In this document: positions 35,516-45,375 of the stretch, piece after piece
Numbering within the stretch: the first letter of the stretch is position 1
Layout of the letters: each line of letters opens with the position of its first letter
DNA from: Halobacteriales archaeon QH_7_66_36
Lineage (GTDB): Archaea; Halobacteriota; Halobacteria; Halobacteriales; Haloarculaceae
DNA length: 55,627 nucleotides
Direction: 5' to 3'
Assembly: GCA_003021175.1 (NCBI GenBank)
Contig: PXQV01000012.1
Coordinates: 1 to 55,627, forward strand
Translations under genes and position numbers: made by a program
The notes under the pieces: model-generated
What the model saw: the letters and a program-made list of their open reading frames with translations, nothing else
Databases searched by the model: none
Told to the model about the DNA's origin: nothing

Positions 35516-36775
35516 TCAGGCATGGTACTCCCAGTTCTGGACGGCGACCGTTTCCTCCTCGGCGAGGCCCTCGCTGTCTTCCCTGACGACGACCCAGCCG
35601 TCGGCGAGCGCCACGGACGACAGGACGCCCGACCCGGACGCGCGGGTCGGCGTGGCAACCGTCTCGTCGCCCTCTGCGTCGAGTTTCACCCGAGCGAACG
35701 TCCGCTCGCCGGGCGCGGAGGCAATTTTCCGTGTCAGTCGCGCCTCGGTCGTCGGGAGCGATTCGTTCGGCATGCGGCCGGCGGCCTTCAGCGCGGGCCG
35801 GAGGAACTGGACGGCGTTGACAATACACGCGACCGGATACCCCGGCAGCATCAGGACGGGCGTCTCCTCGACGACGCCGAGCGCACAGGGGTGGCCCGGT
35901 TTCAACGCGACACCGTGGACGAGCAGCTCGCCGAGGTCGTCGACCACCTCCGGGATGAGGTCACGCTCGCCGACCGAGGACCCGCCCGTCGTCACGACGA
36001 TGTCCTTCGTCAGGTCGCGCTGGACGGCCGCCCGCAGCGCCGCCGCGTCGTCGGTCACCACGTCGCGGTACTCGGCGCGGCCGCCCCACCGCTCGACGAG
36101 CGCGGAGACCGTGAGACCGTTCGTCTCGATAGTCTCGCCCGGCGCTGGGTTCGACTGGACGAGTTCCTCGCCCGTCGGGATGACGCCCACCGTCGGGCGC
36201 TCGTAGCAGTCGACCCGTGCGACGCCGGTCGACTTCAGCAGGCCGAGATCCGACGGGCGGAGCCGGTGGCCCGCCTCGTAGAGCAACTGGTCGGCCTCCA
36301 CATCCTCGCCCGGCGGCGCGACGTTCTCCCCCTCGGCGACGGCGTCGAACACCTCGACCTCGCCGGCGAAGCGGCTCCCGGCGTCGCCGGTCGCTCGTTC
36401 GGTGCCGGTCCCCGGCACCCGCTCCGTCTCCTCGATCATCACGACGGCGTCCGCTCCGTCGGGGAGTTCGCTCCCGGTGTGGACCGGGACGGCCGCCTCT
36501 GGGCCGCCCGGTTCGTCTCGCTCGCGCTCGCGGAGGACGGCCGGCGAGCGACCGGACGCGCCGAAGGTGTCTTCGGCGCGCACGGCGTAGCCGTCCATCG
36601 CGGCACGGGGGTAGTGTGGCACGTCACGCGCGGCGCGCGCGTCCTCGGCGAGGACGCGCCCGTCGGCCTCCGGCAGTCTGAGCGACACCGTCTCCGTGAC
36701 GGGGGTGACGGCGTCGAGCAGTCGCTCGCGCGCCGCCGACACGCGGGTAACGTCCTTGAATCCCGATTCTTTCAT
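35516..36775 (-). CDS. moeA: Molybdopterin molybdenumtransferase MoeA
   Basis: 419 residues, complete. Inserts molybdenum (or tungsten) into adenylated molybdopterin. MoeA features: DVPHYPRAAMDGYAVRAEDTFG (domain I), VHTGSELPDGADAVVMIEETE, RPSDLGLLKSTGVARVDCYERPTVGVIPTGEEL, VTTGGSSVGERDLIPEVV (MPT-binding loop), HGVALKPGHPCALGVVEETPVLMLPGYPVACIV, and the C-terminal beta-barrel domain IV. It keeps the PTGEE and GGSSVG motifs the neighbour has lost. Same strand as the broken paralogue, 84 nt away. Confidence 0.95.
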   Translation of the reverse strand: MKESGFKDVTRVSAARERLLDAVTPVTETVSLRLPEADGRVLAEDARAARDVPHYPRAAMDGYAVRAEDTFGASGRSPAVLRERERDEPGGPEAAVPVHTGSELPDGADAVVMIEETERVPGTGTERATGDAGSRFAGEVEVFDAVAEGENVAPPGEDVEADQLLYEAGHRLRPSDLGLLKSTGVARVDCYERPTVGVIPTGEELVQSNPAPGETIETNGLTVSALVERWGGRAEYRDVVTDDAAALRAAVQRDLTKDIVVTTGGSSVGERDLIPEVVDDLGELLVHGVALKPGHPCALGVVEETPVLMLPGYPVACIVNAVQFLRPALKAAGRMPNESLPTTEARLTRKIASAPGERTFARVKLDAEGDETVATPTRASGSGVLSSVALADGWVVVREDSEGLAEEETVAVQNWEYHA

Positions 36776-36805
36776 ACCCGGACATGAGGTCGGGGGCGTG
36801 AAAAA

Positions 36806-37120
36806 TCAGTCGCGAACGACGAGCGTCGTGCCGTCGCGGTAGGCGAACAGCGGCGGCCGACGGCCGGGCCGAAACGCCGTCGTCGCCGTCGTCTCCGGGC
36901 CGTGTACCTCGACGGTGACCGCGCCCGTCCCGCGGGGTACCGGGAGCGTCGTCGTCTCGTCGGGGGCCAACTCGATCCGGTCACACTGGCCGGCGTCGTC
37001 GCGGCGGCGGACGACGCGGAAGGCGACGGCCGTCGACCCGTCGTTGCGGAACGACACCCGTTCGCCGGGCACCGTCACGGCGTCGGAGCGGGTGAGGTCG
37101 TCGGCACTAGCGGGTTGCAT
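36806..37120 (-). CDS. Hypothetical beta-rich protein
   Basis: 104 residues, no Cys clusters, signal or membrane segment. Alternating hydrophobic pattern (VSFRNDGSTAVAFRVVRRRDD, IELAPDETTTLPVPRGTGAVTVEVHGPETTATTAF) suggests an immunoglobulin-like beta sandwich. It ends PLFAYRDGTTLVVRD. I do not recognise the family. It sits between TatD-like and moeA genes on the same strand, with about 30 nt to moeA, so they may share transcripts. Confidence 0.7.
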   Translation of the reverse strand: MQPASADDLTRSDAVTVPGERVSFRNDGSTAVAFRVVRRRDDAGQCDRIELAPDETTTLPVPRGTGAVTVEVHGPETTATTAFRPGRRPPLFAYRDGTTLVVRD

Positions 37121-37177
37121 GTGACCCTGTAGCGATGTCGCGGGAATATGCCTTCTGGCCGTCTCCGGGCGAGCGCG

Positions 37178-38014
37178 TCAGGCGTCCGCCAGCGTTCCCT
37201 CGGTGTCGATGCCGTAGACGGCCGCCGGCGTCTCGACGTGTGCGCGCCGCACCGCGGCGTCGTACCCCTCCTCGCGGAGCCAGTTCACTCGGCGGGGGAC
37301 GGTCTTTGGCCCGAGCACCGCGCCCGGTCGGTCCGGGTCGTCGATGAAGTCGGTCTCCATCAGGAACGGGTCGTTCGATTCGGCGGCCGCTCGCAGCCCC
37401 TCTTTCCGGCCGATGACGCTCGCCACCGGGCCGGTGATCGGCCTCTCGGCGTAGTGTTTGACGACCTGTCCGGCGGGCAACCCCGCCGCCTCGGCCCACT
37501 CGGCGACCGTCCCGAAGTCGTCGCCCGCCTCCGTGTGGAGCTGGACGGGACAGCCGACCTCCGCGCCGACGGCGAAGGCGTGGCGCATCACGGCGTTCGA
37601 GGCCTCCCACACCCCTTCGTCCACGTCGTAGTGGGGCCGACCGGACTTGATAGCGAGCGCGGGACCGTCGGCGACGTACTCGCCGGCCACGTCGAGTCCC
37701 GCCTGCATCAGGTCGCGGGCACCCTCGGGCGTGTAGCCGCGGTCGACCAGCCGGGAGACGAGGGCGGGGTGGACGCCGAGCACGGGCCACGCGCGGCCCG
37801 GCAGCGTCTCGCTCGCCGCCCGCGTGACCTCGACCGTGAGGTCGAACGTCTCGCGGAAGCCGGCCTCGTCGTCCACCTCGCCGACGAGCGACCACGAGGG
37901 TTTGTTCACCACGAGCAGGTGGGTGCCGCCGGCGCGGGCGAACTCCTCGGCGGCCGCCGCGCCGCGGCCGTTCACCGGGTTGAGATGGAGATGGTTGTCC
38001 AGAATCGGAGACAT
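37178..38014 (-). CDS. TatD family metal-dependent hydrolase
   Basis: 278 residues from ATG 38014 (MSPILDNHLHLNPVNG). Amidohydrolase-fold metal site HLH at the N-terminus, LGVHPALVSRL, AIKSGRPHYDV, QLHTEAGDDF, VVKHYAERPI and MLETDF-like FLMETDFIDDP with the last metal Asp. TatD-type proteins are nucleases or hydrolases of unknown substrate in archaea. The ATG directly before the HxH motif is preferred over the open frame to 38041. 37 nt separate it from the exchanger gene on the same strand. Confidence 0.9.
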   Translation of the reverse strand: MSPILDNHLHLNPVNGRGAAAAEEFARAGGTHLLVVNKPSWSLVGEVDDEAGFRETFDLTVEVTRAASETLPGRAWPVLGVHPALVSRLVDRGYTPEGARDLMQAGLDVAGEYVADGPALAIKSGRPHYDVDEGVWEASNAVMRHAFAVGAEVGCPVQLHTEAGDDFGTVAEWAEAAGLPAGQVVKHYAERPITGPVASVIGRKEGLRAAAESNDPFLMETDFIDDPDRPGAVLGPKTVPRRVNWLREEGYDAAVRRAHVETPAAVYGIDTEGTLADA

Positions 38015-38051
38015 GATGCTGGATACCGCCCGAGACAGCAAAACGCTGGCC

Positions 38052-39053
38052 TTACAGGAGCGTCACGAGTCCGGCGGCCTCGGCGACCATCCACGCGACG
38101 AAGAGCACGTACAGACCGAGCAGACCGGCCGCCTCTACCCGCCCCAGTCGCAGGTCCGTCCGCGTCGCGGCGAAGAAGGCGACCGTCGCGACGACGAGAA
38201 ACGCCATCATCGGGGTGATGCGCGCGAAGTTCACCGTCGCGGCACCGGCCAACAGCACGCCGGTCGGGACGGCGACGAGCAGGTCGAAGACGTTCGACCC
38301 GAGCACGTTCGCCAGCGAGACGGCGCTCTCGCCAGCGCGGGCCGCCGCCAGCGAGACGAACGCGTCCGGCAGACTCGTCCCCGCGGCGACGACGGTGACG
38401 CCCCAGAGGAACGACGAGGTGCCGAAAGTCGCCCCGAACCCGACCGCGGCCCGCACGAGCAGTTCCACGCCGATTACGATAGCGACGAGCGACCCGGCGA
38501 GTCGCGCCCACTCGCGGAGAACGGCGTCCGCGCGGCGGCGCGCGCCGTCGTGCGCCACCGTGTCGGCGTACTGGATAAACACGTACAGACCGTAGAGTGC
38601 GACCGGGGCGAGCGCGAGCGGTCGGGTGACGCGGCCCCGCAGTTCCCCGGCCGCGGGGTTGTAGATGACCGCGAGCGCGAAGGTGAGCGTCAGCGCCGCG
38701 ACCGCGAGCATGTAGAACTGCGCCTCCTTGTAGACGAGCGTCCGGTTCGTTTCGAGCGGTCCCCCGGTCGACAGCGCCGCGAGCGCGGGAATCACGAGGA
38801 GATTGAACACCGCGCTGCCGACGATGGAGCCGACACCCAGATCGAAGGAGCCGTGCAGCAGCGTCGAGAGGACGACCGCCGCGATCTCGGGCATCGACGA
38901 CCCGACGGCCGCGATGACGGCCCCCTGGACGACTGCCGGCACGCCGTAGTGGCTCGCCAGCCGGTCGGCCGCCGTTTCGAGTCGGCCGCTGGCGAGATAC
39001 GTGACGCCGGTCCCAGCGACGGCACCGGCGACGAGCACGAGCAGGGACGCCAC
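38052..39053 (-). CDS. Calcium/sodium antiporter (CaCA family)
   Basis: 333 residues, about ten membrane helices in two inverted halves. The alpha repeats are AVIAAVGSSMPEIAAVVLSTLLHGSFDLGVGSIVGSAVFNLL and TVVAAGTSLPDAFVSLAAARAGESAVSLANVLGSNVFDLL, each with the GSS/GTS(M/L)PE/D and GSxxFN/D signature of cation/Ca exchangers such as YrbG. It exports Ca2+ in exchange for Na+ or H+. A GTG start is used. A hydrophilic loop (HDGARRRADAVLREWARL) separates the halves. Confidence 0.93.
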   Translation of the reverse strand: MASLLVLVAGAVAGTGVTYLASGRLETAADRLASHYGVPAVVQGAVIAAVGSSMPEIAAVVLSTLLHGSFDLGVGSIVGSAVFNLLVIPALAALSTGGPLETNRTLVYKEAQFYMLAVAALTLTFALAVIYNPAAGELRGRVTRPLALAPVALYGLYVFIQYADTVAHDGARRRADAVLREWARLAGSLVAIVIGVELLVRAAVGFGATFGTSSFLWGVTVVAAGTSLPDAFVSLAAARAGESAVSLANVLGSNVFDLLVAVPTGVLLAGAATVNFARITPMMAFLVVATVAFFAATRTDLRLGRVEAAGLLGLYVLFVAWMVAEAAGLVTLL

Positions 39054-39152
39054 GCATCCGCCAACACGGGGCGGCGTGAAAGGCTACCCGGTCACCCTCG
39101 TCGTGACCGCGCGAAGACAGGAGGAACTTTCGTTAAGAACCCGCCCTGTGAC

Positions 39153-39308
39153 ATGTTCGCAAGCACGGCAGCGCGCGACAGAGGTGGACCTACCGGTGAC
39201 CGATTGGACGAACCGACTTCGATGTGCCGGCTCTGTGGAGCGAAGCCCGACGAGCGAGTTGACGCGTGTCCGGTGTGTGGCGGCGAAGTCAGCACGTGCG
39301 ACCTCTGA
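39153..39308 (+). CDS. Zinc-ribbon microprotein, first of two
   Basis: 51 residues: MFASTAARDRGGPTGDRLDEPTS, then MCRLCGAKPDERVDACPVCGGEV. Two CxxC knuckles spaced 10 residues apart make a complete treble-clef or rubredoxin-like zinc site. Such microproteins are numerous in haloarchaea; a few affect swarming or biofilm, but this one has no assigned role. The ATG at 39222 (MCRLCG) is an alternative start. TTTCGTTAAG at 39128-39137 could be the promoter. 10 nt before the second copy. Confidence 0.65.
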   Translation: MFASTAARDRGGPTGDRLDEPTSMCRLCGAKPDERVDACPVCGGEVSTCDL

Positions 39309-39318
39309 TCCGGTGGCG

Positions 39319-39465
39319 ATGCCGAGCGAAGAGCGACCGCGACTCGTTGCCGACGGCGGCACCGACGAGACGCACCGCGAGTGTCGACGGTGCGGCAGGA
39401 ATCTCGCCGGTGAGACCGAGACGTGTCCTAACTGCGGTGGCGAGGCCGTCTCCTACGACTTTTGA
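39319..39465 (+). CDS. Zinc-ribbon microprotein, second of two
   Basis: 48 residues: MPSEERPRLVADGGTDETHRECRRCGRNLAGETETCPNCGGEAVSYDF. Two CxxC knuckles 10 residues apart, as in the preceding gene (C..C-x10-CPxCGGE), so the pair looks like a tandem duplication. 9 nt before the stop of the convergent NYN gene. Too short for other domains. DNA or RNA binding or a protein contact is possible. Confidence 0.68.
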   Translation: MPSEERPRLVADGGTDETHRECRRCGRNLAGETETCPNCGGEAVSYDF

Positions 39466-39474
39466 ACCCGAGAT

Positions 39475-39906
39475 TTACTCGGTATCGAGGGTGAGCGCCG
39501 CGTGGGCGGCGTTCGCGAGCGCGTCGGAACTGCCGTGTGTGCCCGGAGCCAGCGCCACCGTCCGGAGTCCGTAGCGGTTCGCCACCTCGATGGTCGGCTT
39601 GAAGTCCGTGTCGCGGGAGACGACCACCAGCGCGTCCAGCGCGCCGTCGACGACGAACTCCGTCGCGTCGACGGCCAGCTTCACGTCTACGTCACCGCTC
39701 GTCACGGTCACCTCGAAGCCGCGCGCCTCCGCGGCGCGGATCAGCTCCGGCGGCGCGCCCTCGTCGAGATACAGGCGACTGAGCGTGGGCCGACCCTCCG
39801 CGCGTGCCGCCTCCCGGATGTCGTCGAGGTCCACGTCGAACTCCTCGCGGAACACGTTCGGCCCGTCCACGAACACCCCCACGCGGGCCGGGTCGGCCTC
39901 GTCCAT
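39475..39906 (-). CDS. NYN-domain (LabA/DUF88-like) putative ribonuclease
   Basis: 143 residues, one domain. [20 protein letters not shown] carries the first acidic site (D in FVDGPN). [15 protein letters not shown] and [23 protein letters not shown] carry the further Asp residues of the PIN/NYN fold, which binds Mg2+ and cleaves RNA in studied members. The SRDTDF block matches the LabA subgroup. Monocistronic, divergent from gcvT. Confidence 0.93.
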   Translation of the reverse strand: MDEADPARVGVFVDGPNVFREEFDVDLDDIREAARAEGRPTLSRLYLDEGAPPELIRAAEARGFEVTVTSGDVDVKLAVDATEFVVDGALDALVVVSRDTDFKPTIEVANRYGLRTVALAPGTHGSSDALANAAHAALTLDTE

Positions 39907-40034
39907 ACCCGAGACAGCGCCGGTGGACGGATACGGCTACCGATACGTCGCGCGAGCGACGACCGGGACGGTGGAACCGACGGCAGGCCGCTCCCCGACG
40001 AGGGCCGAGCCGCCGGCGACGGGAGAACCGAACG

Positions 40035-40040
40035 TATTAA
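40035..40040 (+). promoter_or_regulatory. TATA box of the glycine cleavage operon
   Basis: TATTAA ends 24 nt before the gcvT ATG at 40065, at leaderless spacing. Confidence 0.5.
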
Positions 40041-40064
40041 CCCCGGGGGCGTCAGGGTCGGAAC

Positions 40065-41165
40065 ATGGCCCTTCGGAAGCCGCCGTTGCGCGAGGTACAC
40101 GCCGAGCGCGGGGCGAAGTTCACCGAATTCGGCGGGTGGGACATGCCCGTCGAGTTCGACGGTATCCGGGCCGAACACGAGGCTGTCAGGTCGTCGGCCG
40201 GACTCTTCGACGTCTCTCACATGGGAGAGATCAAGGTGTCCGGACCCGACGCGACCGAACTGACGAATCGGCTGACGAGCAACGACGTCGCGGCGCTCGA
40301 TCCCGGCGACGCGCAGTACGCCGTCATCACGAGCGACGACGGACAGATCATCGACGACACCGTCGTCTATCTGCTCCCCGACGGCGAGACGTATCTGTTC
40401 GTCCCCAACGCCGGCAACGACGACCGGATGCACGAGCGGTGGACCGACCACCGCGACGAGTGGGGGCTGGACGCCGTCGTCGAGAACGCGACCGACGAGT
40501 ACGCGATGTTCGCGCTGCAAGGCCCGGACGCGCTCGCCGTCGCGGCGGAGACGACCGCGGCGTCGGTGGCGGACCTCGCACGGTTCACCGCCGCGTCGAC
40601 CGAGGTGGCCGGTGTCGACTGTCTCGTCGCCCGCAGCGGCTACACGGGCGAGGACGGCGTCGAACTCCTGCTGTCGGAGTCGGACGCCCGGAGGGTGTGG
40701 ACGGCGCTTGCCGACGTGACGGACGACGGCGCGACGGTCCAGCCCTGCGGGCTGGGGGCGCGCGACACCCTCCGCATCGAGGCCGGCTTCCTGCTGTCGG
40801 GACAGGATTTCGACATCGAGTCGGATCCCCGAACCCCGTTCGAGGCCGGCATCGACTTCGCGGTCGACCTCGACACGTCGTTCGTCGGGCGGGACGCGCT
40901 CGCAGCGGACGACCCCGAAGAGCGACTCGTCGGCATCCAGCTCACCGAGCGGGGCGTGCCGCGGCACAGCTACGACATCGTGAGCACGGAGAACCACGTC
41001 ATCGGCGAGGTCACGTCGGGGACGATGAGTCCGACGCTGGATGCACCCATCGGCATGGGGTATCTCCCGACGGAGTACGCCGACCCCGGGACGAACGTGC
41101 GGGTGGTCGTCCGGGGTGGACAGAAGAGCGCCCGCGTCCAACAGCTACCCTTCTACGAACGATGA
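40065..41165 (+). CDS. gcvT: Glycine cleavage system T protein (aminomethyltransferase)
   Basis: 366 residues. Transfers the methylene group from the lipoyl aminomethyl arm of GcvH to tetrahydrofolate, releasing ammonia. [42 protein letters not shown] contains the conserved DVSHMGE motif with the catalytic Asp environment. [12 protein letters not shown] and [22 protein letters not shown] are further T-protein blocks; it ends with a barrel domain ([20 protein letters not shown]). Overlaps gcvH by 4 nt (ATGA). Complete length. Confidence 0.97.
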   Translation: MALRKPPLREVHAERGAKFTEFGGWDMPVEFDGIRAEHEAVRSSAGLFDVSHMGEIKVSGPDATELTNRLTSNDVAALDPGDAQYAVITSDDGQIIDDTVVYLLPDGETYLFVPNAGNDDRMHERWTDHRDEWGLDAVVENATDEYAMFALQGPDALAVAAETTAASVADLARFTAASTEVAGVDCLVARSGYTGEDGVELLLSESDARRVWTALADVTDDGATVQPCGLGARDTLRIEAGFLLSGQDFDIESDPRTPFEAGIDFAVDLDTSFVGRDALAADDPEERLVGIQLTERGVPRHSYDIVSTENHVIGEVTSGTMSPTLDAPIGMGYLPTEYADPGTNVRVVVRGGQKSARVQQLPFYER

Positions 41166-41539
41166 GCTTCGAGATCCGCGACGACTGTCGGTACAGAGAA
41201 TCACACGAGTGGGCGCACCCGAACGGCGTCGTCCGCGTCGGGCTCACCGATTTCGCACAGGACGAACTCGGCGACGTGGTGTTCGTCGAGCTGCCCCAAG
41301 AGGGCGACGCGCTCTCGCGGGGCGAGGAGTTCGGCGTCATCGAGTCGATCAAGGCGGTGTCGGACCTGTACGCGCCCGTCTCCGGCGAGGTCGTGGCCGT
41401 GAACGAGCGGCTGTTCGACGAGCCGGAACTCGTCAACGAGTCGCCCTTCGAGGACGGCTGGATGCTCGAAATCGAGCCGACCGACGCCGACTTGGACGCC
41501 CTGCTCTCGCCGGGCGAGTACCGCGACCAGACGGAGTGA
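41162..41539 (+). CDS. gcvH: Glycine cleavage system H protein
   Basis: 125-residue lipoyl carrier. [39 protein letters not shown], then the lipoylation site [20 protein letters not shown] (Lys in ESIKAV), and [17 protein letters not shown]. It shuttles the aminomethyl group between the P, T and L proteins. The ATG lies in the gcvT stop overlap, and upstream residues in the same frame are not homologous. The L protein (dihydrolipoamide dehydrogenase) is not in this window. Confidence 0.97.
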   Translation: MSFEIRDDCRYRESHEWAHPNGVVRVGLTDFAQDELGDVVFVELPQEGDALSRGEEFGVIESIKAVSDLYAPVSGEVVAVNERLFDEPELVNESPFEDGWMLEIEPTDADLDALLSPGEYRDQTE

Positions 41540-41712
41540 GCCGTCGCGCGAGGCGCGCGAGCGGGCCGACGAGCAGCGGTGATCAGATCCGCGCAAAGTG
41601 CCGGCCTTGCCACCCGGGAACGAACTACTCTTAATCGAGCGCCCGTACCATTACACATGATTAAATTCCAGCGGGAGGCGCGACGTGGTGACGGACGACG
41701 GGTGACCGGGGT

Positions 41713-43062
41713 ATGAGCGGGCGAAGCGCCGGTGGAGACGGCTCGCCGTACGCACCACACACCGACGCGGAGACGGCCGCGATGCTGGACGCGATCGGTG
41801 CCAGCGACGAGGAGGCACTGTTTGATATCCCCGACGCCGTGCGGTTCGACGGGTCGTTCGACATCCCGGCGCGCAGCGAGCAGGCCGCACGCGCCGAGGT
41901 GGCGGCGACGCTCGGCCGCAACGACGACCTCGTGGAGTTTCTCGGCCGCGGCCACTATGACCACTACGTCCCGTCCGTCGTCGACCATCTCTCGGACCGC
42001 TCGGAGTTCATCACCTCCTACACGCAGTACCAGCCAGAGGTGGCACAGGGGTTCCTACAGGCGCTGTTCGAGTTTCAGTCGATGCTCGTCGAGCTGACGG
42101 GGCTCGGCCTCGCCAACTGCTCGATGTACGACGCCGCGACGGCGCTCGGCGAGGCCGCCACGCTCGCGGCGCGGCTCCGCTCCGTCTCGGGCACGCGCGT
42201 GCTCGTCCCCGACCTGCTCCACGAGGGACGGCGCAGCGTCTTGGAGAACTACGTCACCGGGACGGACCTCGCGGTCGAGACGTATCCGATGGACGACGCG
42301 AACGTCGATAGCGGGACGCTCCGCGAGTCGATGGACGAGAGCGTGGCGATGGTGTACGTCGAGAATCCGACCGTCCGCGGAACCGTCGAGGAGAACCTCG
42401 GCGCGGTCGGTGACCTCGCGGACGACCACGACGCGCTGTTCACGCTCGGGACGGACATCGTCGCGCTCGGCGTGCTCGAAGAGCCAGCGAGTGTCGGCGC
42501 GGACGTGGTGGTCGGCGACGGGAGCGCGCTCGGTCTCCCGTCGGCGTACGGCTTCGGTCTCGGCCTGTTCGCCTGCCGCGACGACCGCGAGTTCCTCCGG
42601 CAGGTGCCGGGGCGACTCGTCGGCGCGAGCGAGGACGACACCGGTCGACGGGCGTACACGCTCACGCTCCAGACCCGCGAACAGCATATCCGTCGGGAGC
42701 GGGCCACCTCGAACATCTGCTCGAATCAGGCGTGGGTCGCGCTCCGCACCGCCATGCACGCCGCCTATCTCGGCCCGGACGGGCTGGTCGAGTTGGCGAA
42801 CGACTGCGTGCGCCGCGCACGGGAGACGGCGGCGCGACTGGACGCGCTGTCGGGCGTACGGGCCCCGGTCCACGACCGCCACCACTTCCGCGAGTTCGTC
42901 GCGCGGGTCGACCAGCCCGCGGAGGCGGTCGCCTCCGACCTCGAATCCGAGGGATACGCGGTCCACGCGGTCGACGGTCACGAGATACAGGTGTGCGTGA
43001 CGGAGACGAACGAACCGGCGTTGGACGGCTTTATCGAGGCGTTCGCGGAGGTGGCGCGATGA
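41713..43062 (+). CDS. gcvPA: Glycine dehydrogenase (decarboxylating) subunit 1
   Basis: 449 residues, the PLP-free-Lys half of the split P protein. Family blocks: [73 protein letters not shown] and [44 protein letters not shown] near the C-terminus is diagnostic. The ATG follows a 173-nt spacer after gcvH with an AT-rich element near 41628 (CTTAATC), so an internal promoter is likely. Overlaps gcvPB by 4 nt. Confidence 0.96.
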   Translation: MSGRSAGGDGSPYAPHTDAETAAMLDAIGASDEEALFDIPDAVRFDGSFDIPARSEQAARAEVAATLGRNDDLVEFLGRGHYDHYVPSVVDHLSDRSEFITSYTQYQPEVAQGFLQALFEFQSMLVELTGLGLANCSMYDAATALGEAATLAARLRSVSGTRVLVPDLLHEGRRSVLENYVTGTDLAVETYPMDDANVDSGTLRESMDESVAMVYVENPTVRGTVEENLGAVGDLADDHDALFTLGTDIVALGVLEEPASVGADVVVGDGSALGLPSAYGFGLGLFACRDDREFLRQVPGRLVGASEDDTGRRAYTLTLQTREQHIRRERATSNICSNQAWVALRTAMHAAYLGPDGLVELANDCVRRARETAARLDALSGVRAPVHDRHHFREFVARVDQPAEAVASDLESEGYAVHAVDGHEIQVCVTETNEPALDGFIEAFAEVAR

Positions 43063-44519
43063 GCCAGCAGGACCCGGTGGAGCGGGCGAACGAGGGCGAG
43101 GAGCCGCTCCGGTTCGAGCAGGCGAGCTGGCAGGCTTCCGAGGAGACGTACGAGCCGCTGCTCTCGGAGAAGGGGACCCGCGAGGTGACGGTGGAGTCGC
43201 CGCTACCAGACGACCTGACGCGCGACAGCGTGGAACTGCCGGAGGTCGAGGAGCCGGAGCTGGCGCGTCACTACACGCGCCTCTCGGAGATGAACTACGG
43301 CGTCGAGTCGGGACCGTTCCCGCTCGGGTCGTGTACGATGAAGTACAACCCGAAGTTCACCGAGGATCTCGCGGCGCGGCCGGACGCCTCGGTCCACCCG
43401 GACCGCTCGGAGCAGGCGAGTCAGGGCACCCTACAGGTGCTCCACGAACTGCAGGGGTATCTCGCTGACATCGGCGGGATGGACGCGGTGACGCTCCAGC
43501 CGCCCGCGGGCGCGGCCGGGGAGTTCACGGGCATCCTGATCGCGAAGGCGTACCACGAGGCGAACGGCGAGGAGCGGAGCGAGGTCATCGTCCCCGAGTC
43601 GGCCCACGGGACGAACTTCGCCTCGGCGGCGATGGCCGGCTACGACGTGGTGTCGCTCCCCTCGAACGAGGACGGCCGGGTCGACACCGAGGCGCTCGAC
43701 GCCGCGCTCTCGGAGGAGACCGCTGCGCTGATGCTCACGAACCCGAACACGCTCGGCCTGTTCGAGCGCGACATCGAGGAGATCGCCGACATGGTCCACG
43801 ACGCCGGCGGGCTGCTCTACTACGACGGCGCGAACCTGAACGCGCTGTTGGGCCGTGCCCGCCCCGGCGACATGGGCTTCGACGTGATGCACTACAACGT
43901 CCACAAGACGTTCGCCACGCCACACGGCGGCGGCGGGCCGGGAGCCGGCCCCGTCGGCGTCGTCGAGGAACTGCGCGAGTTCCTGCCGGACCCGCACGTC
44001 CGCGAGGCGGGCGACACCTACGAGTGGTACACGCCCGCGCAGTCGATCGGGAAGGTCCACGGCTACGACGGCAACTGGCTCGTCCTGCTGAAGGCCCACG
44101 CCTACATCACGCGACTCGGCGACGCGGGGCTCACTGACGCGAGCGCGAAGGCAGTGCTCAACGCGAACTATCTCGCCGAACAGATCGACTACGAGATCCC
44201 GTTCGGGCCGTTCCACCACGAGTTCGTCGCGTCGGCCGGCGAGCAGGACGCCGCCGACGCCGCCAAACGGATGTTGGACTTCGGCGTCCACCCGCCGACG
44301 ACGAAGTGGCCGGAGATCGTGCCGGAGGCGCTGATGACGGAGCCGACGGAGATAGAGTCGAAGCGCACGCTCGACCAGTTGGCCGCGGCGTTCGACGCGG
44401 CGAAGGAGAGTTCGGACGAGACGCTGGCCGACGCGCCCGACCGCACCGCGGCTGACCGAATCGACCAGACGGAGGCCGCGCGGAACCCGCGCCTCTCGTG
44501 GCAGGCGCTCGACGAGTAG
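43059..44519 (+). CDS. gcvPB: Glycine dehydrogenase (decarboxylating) subunit 2
   Basis: 486 residues, the PLP-binding half of P protein, which decarboxylates glycine. [103 protein letters not shown], and the PLP lysine K283 in [18 protein letters not shown]. The start ATG lies in the gcvPA stop. The last 60 residues are acidic. Forms a heterotetramer with GcvPA. Confidence 0.97.
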   Translation: MSQQDPVERANEGEEPLRFEQASWQASEETYEPLLSEKGTREVTVESPLPDDLTRDSVELPEVEEPELARHYTRLSEMNYGVESGPFPLGSCTMKYNPKFTEDLAARPDASVHPDRSEQASQGTLQVLHELQGYLADIGGMDAVTLQPPAGAAGEFTGILIAKAYHEANGEERSEVIVPESAHGTNFASAAMAGYDVVSLPSNEDGRVDTEALDAALSEETAALMLTNPNTLGLFERDIEEIADMVHDAGGLLYYDGANLNALLGRARPGDMGFDVMHYNVHKTFATPHGGGGPGAGPVGVVEELREFLPDPHVREAGDTYEWYTPAQSIGKVHGYDGNWLVLLKAHAYITRLGDAGLTDASAKAVLNANYLAEQIDYEIPFGPFHHEFVASAGEQDAADAAKRMLDFGVHPPTTKWPEIVPEALMTEPTEIESKRTLDQLAAAFDAAKESSDETLADAPDRTAADRIDQTEAARNPRLSWQALDE

Positions 44520-44521
44520 GT

Positions 44522-44698
44522 TCAGGCGCTCGCGTCGACGTCAGTGTCGACGGCGTCGTCGATGCGGACGAAGCCGTACTCGCAATCTGGACAGTGCCAC
44601 TTTACCTTCGTGCCGAGATGCATCTCCATCGCGGCCGCACGGTAGAACGTCTTCGTCTCGCCGCAGACGGGGCACTCCCGGTCGAGTTCAAGGCTCAT
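44522..44698 (-). CDS. Small zinc-ribbon protein
   Basis: 58 residues on the minus strand: MSLELDRECPVCGETKTFYR, then AAAMEMHLGTKVKWHCPDCEYGFVRIDDAVDTDVDASA. CPVCG and CPDC knuckles 24 residues apart make a complete zinc ribbon, with a conserved aromatic/basic middle (FYRAAAMEMHLGTKVKW). The stop lies 2 nt from the gcvPB stop (convergent). It resembles a widespread haloarchaeal small zinc-ribbon family. It is divergent from the adenosyltransferase gene. Confidence 0.82.
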   Translation of the reverse strand: MSLELDRECPVCGETKTFYRAAAMEMHLGTKVKWHCPDCEYGFVRIDDAVDTDVDASA

Positions 44699-44838
44699 GC
44701 CAGACCGTTTCGGCGGGGTTCACCTGAACGTACCGGATCAGGCGTCGGTCGCGTCGGAAGCACCCCGGGGCGACCGAGCGCGGCGCGTGGCCCGCGCGTG
44801 TGAACGGGTATAAGGACCGGCCGCGCGTGACTCTGGAC

Positions 44839-45375
44839 ATGAAGATCTATACCGGACGCGGCGACGAGGGGATGACCGACCTGCGAGACATGTCGCGGGT
44901 CTCCAAGACGAGCAAGCGAATCGAGGCGTACGGCACCGTCGACGAGGTGAACTCCGCCATCGGCGTGCTCCGTCCCTCGGGGTACGACGACGTGGACGAA
45001 CAGCTCCGCGAGATACAGAACCACCTCCACGTGATTCAGGCCGACCTCGCGAACCCCGACACGGACGACGAGGACGCGCCACACATGACCGCAGACGCGA
45101 CCGACTGGCTGGAGGCGGTCATCGACGGCCACGACGACGAGCTTGAGCCGCTGGAGTCGTTCATCCTCCCGAGCGGGGGTGAGGTCGGCGCGCGGCTACA
45201 CCAAGCGCGGTCGGTCTGCCGGCGCGCCGAGCGCCGCTGTGTCGAGTTGGCGAGCGACGAACCGATCAACGCCGAGGTGGTCACCTACCTCAACCGGCTC
45301 TCGGACGCGCTGTTCACGCTGGCACGGCTCGTGAACGCCCGCGAGGGCGTCACCGAGGAGTCGCCGGAGTACTGA
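44839..45375 (+). CDS. pduO: Cob(I)alamin adenosyltransferase, PduO type
   Basis: 178 residues from ATG 44839 (MKIYTGRGDEGMTDLRDM). Transfers adenosyl from ATP to cob(I)alamin to make coenzyme B12. ATP-binding N-terminus YTGRGDEGMT, then RIEAYGTVDEVNSAIGVL (family signature), ESFILPSGGEVGARLHQARSVCRRAERRCVEL with the catalytic Arg/Glu region, and TYLNRLSDALFTLARLVNAREG. Complete. A frame-open extension to 44800 exists but the MKIYTG start is conserved. Confidence 0.94.
   Translation: MKIYTGRGDEGMTDLRDMSRVSKTSKRIEAYGTVDEVNSAIGVLRPSGYDDVDEQLREIQNHLHVIQADLANPDTDDEDAPHMTADATDWLEAVIDGHDDELEPLESFILPSGGEVGARLHQARSVCRRAERRCVELASDEPINAEVVTYLNRLSDALFTLARLVNAREGVTEESPEY

Noticed and set aside
34985-36787. 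600-codon frame opposite moeA
   Set aside because: Antisense shadow of two recognised moeA-type genes, no family resemblance.
37824-39308. 494-codon frame opposite the exchanger and TatD genes
   Set aside because: Only its last 51 codons (from 39153) look like a real gene; the rest is antisense to conserved genes.
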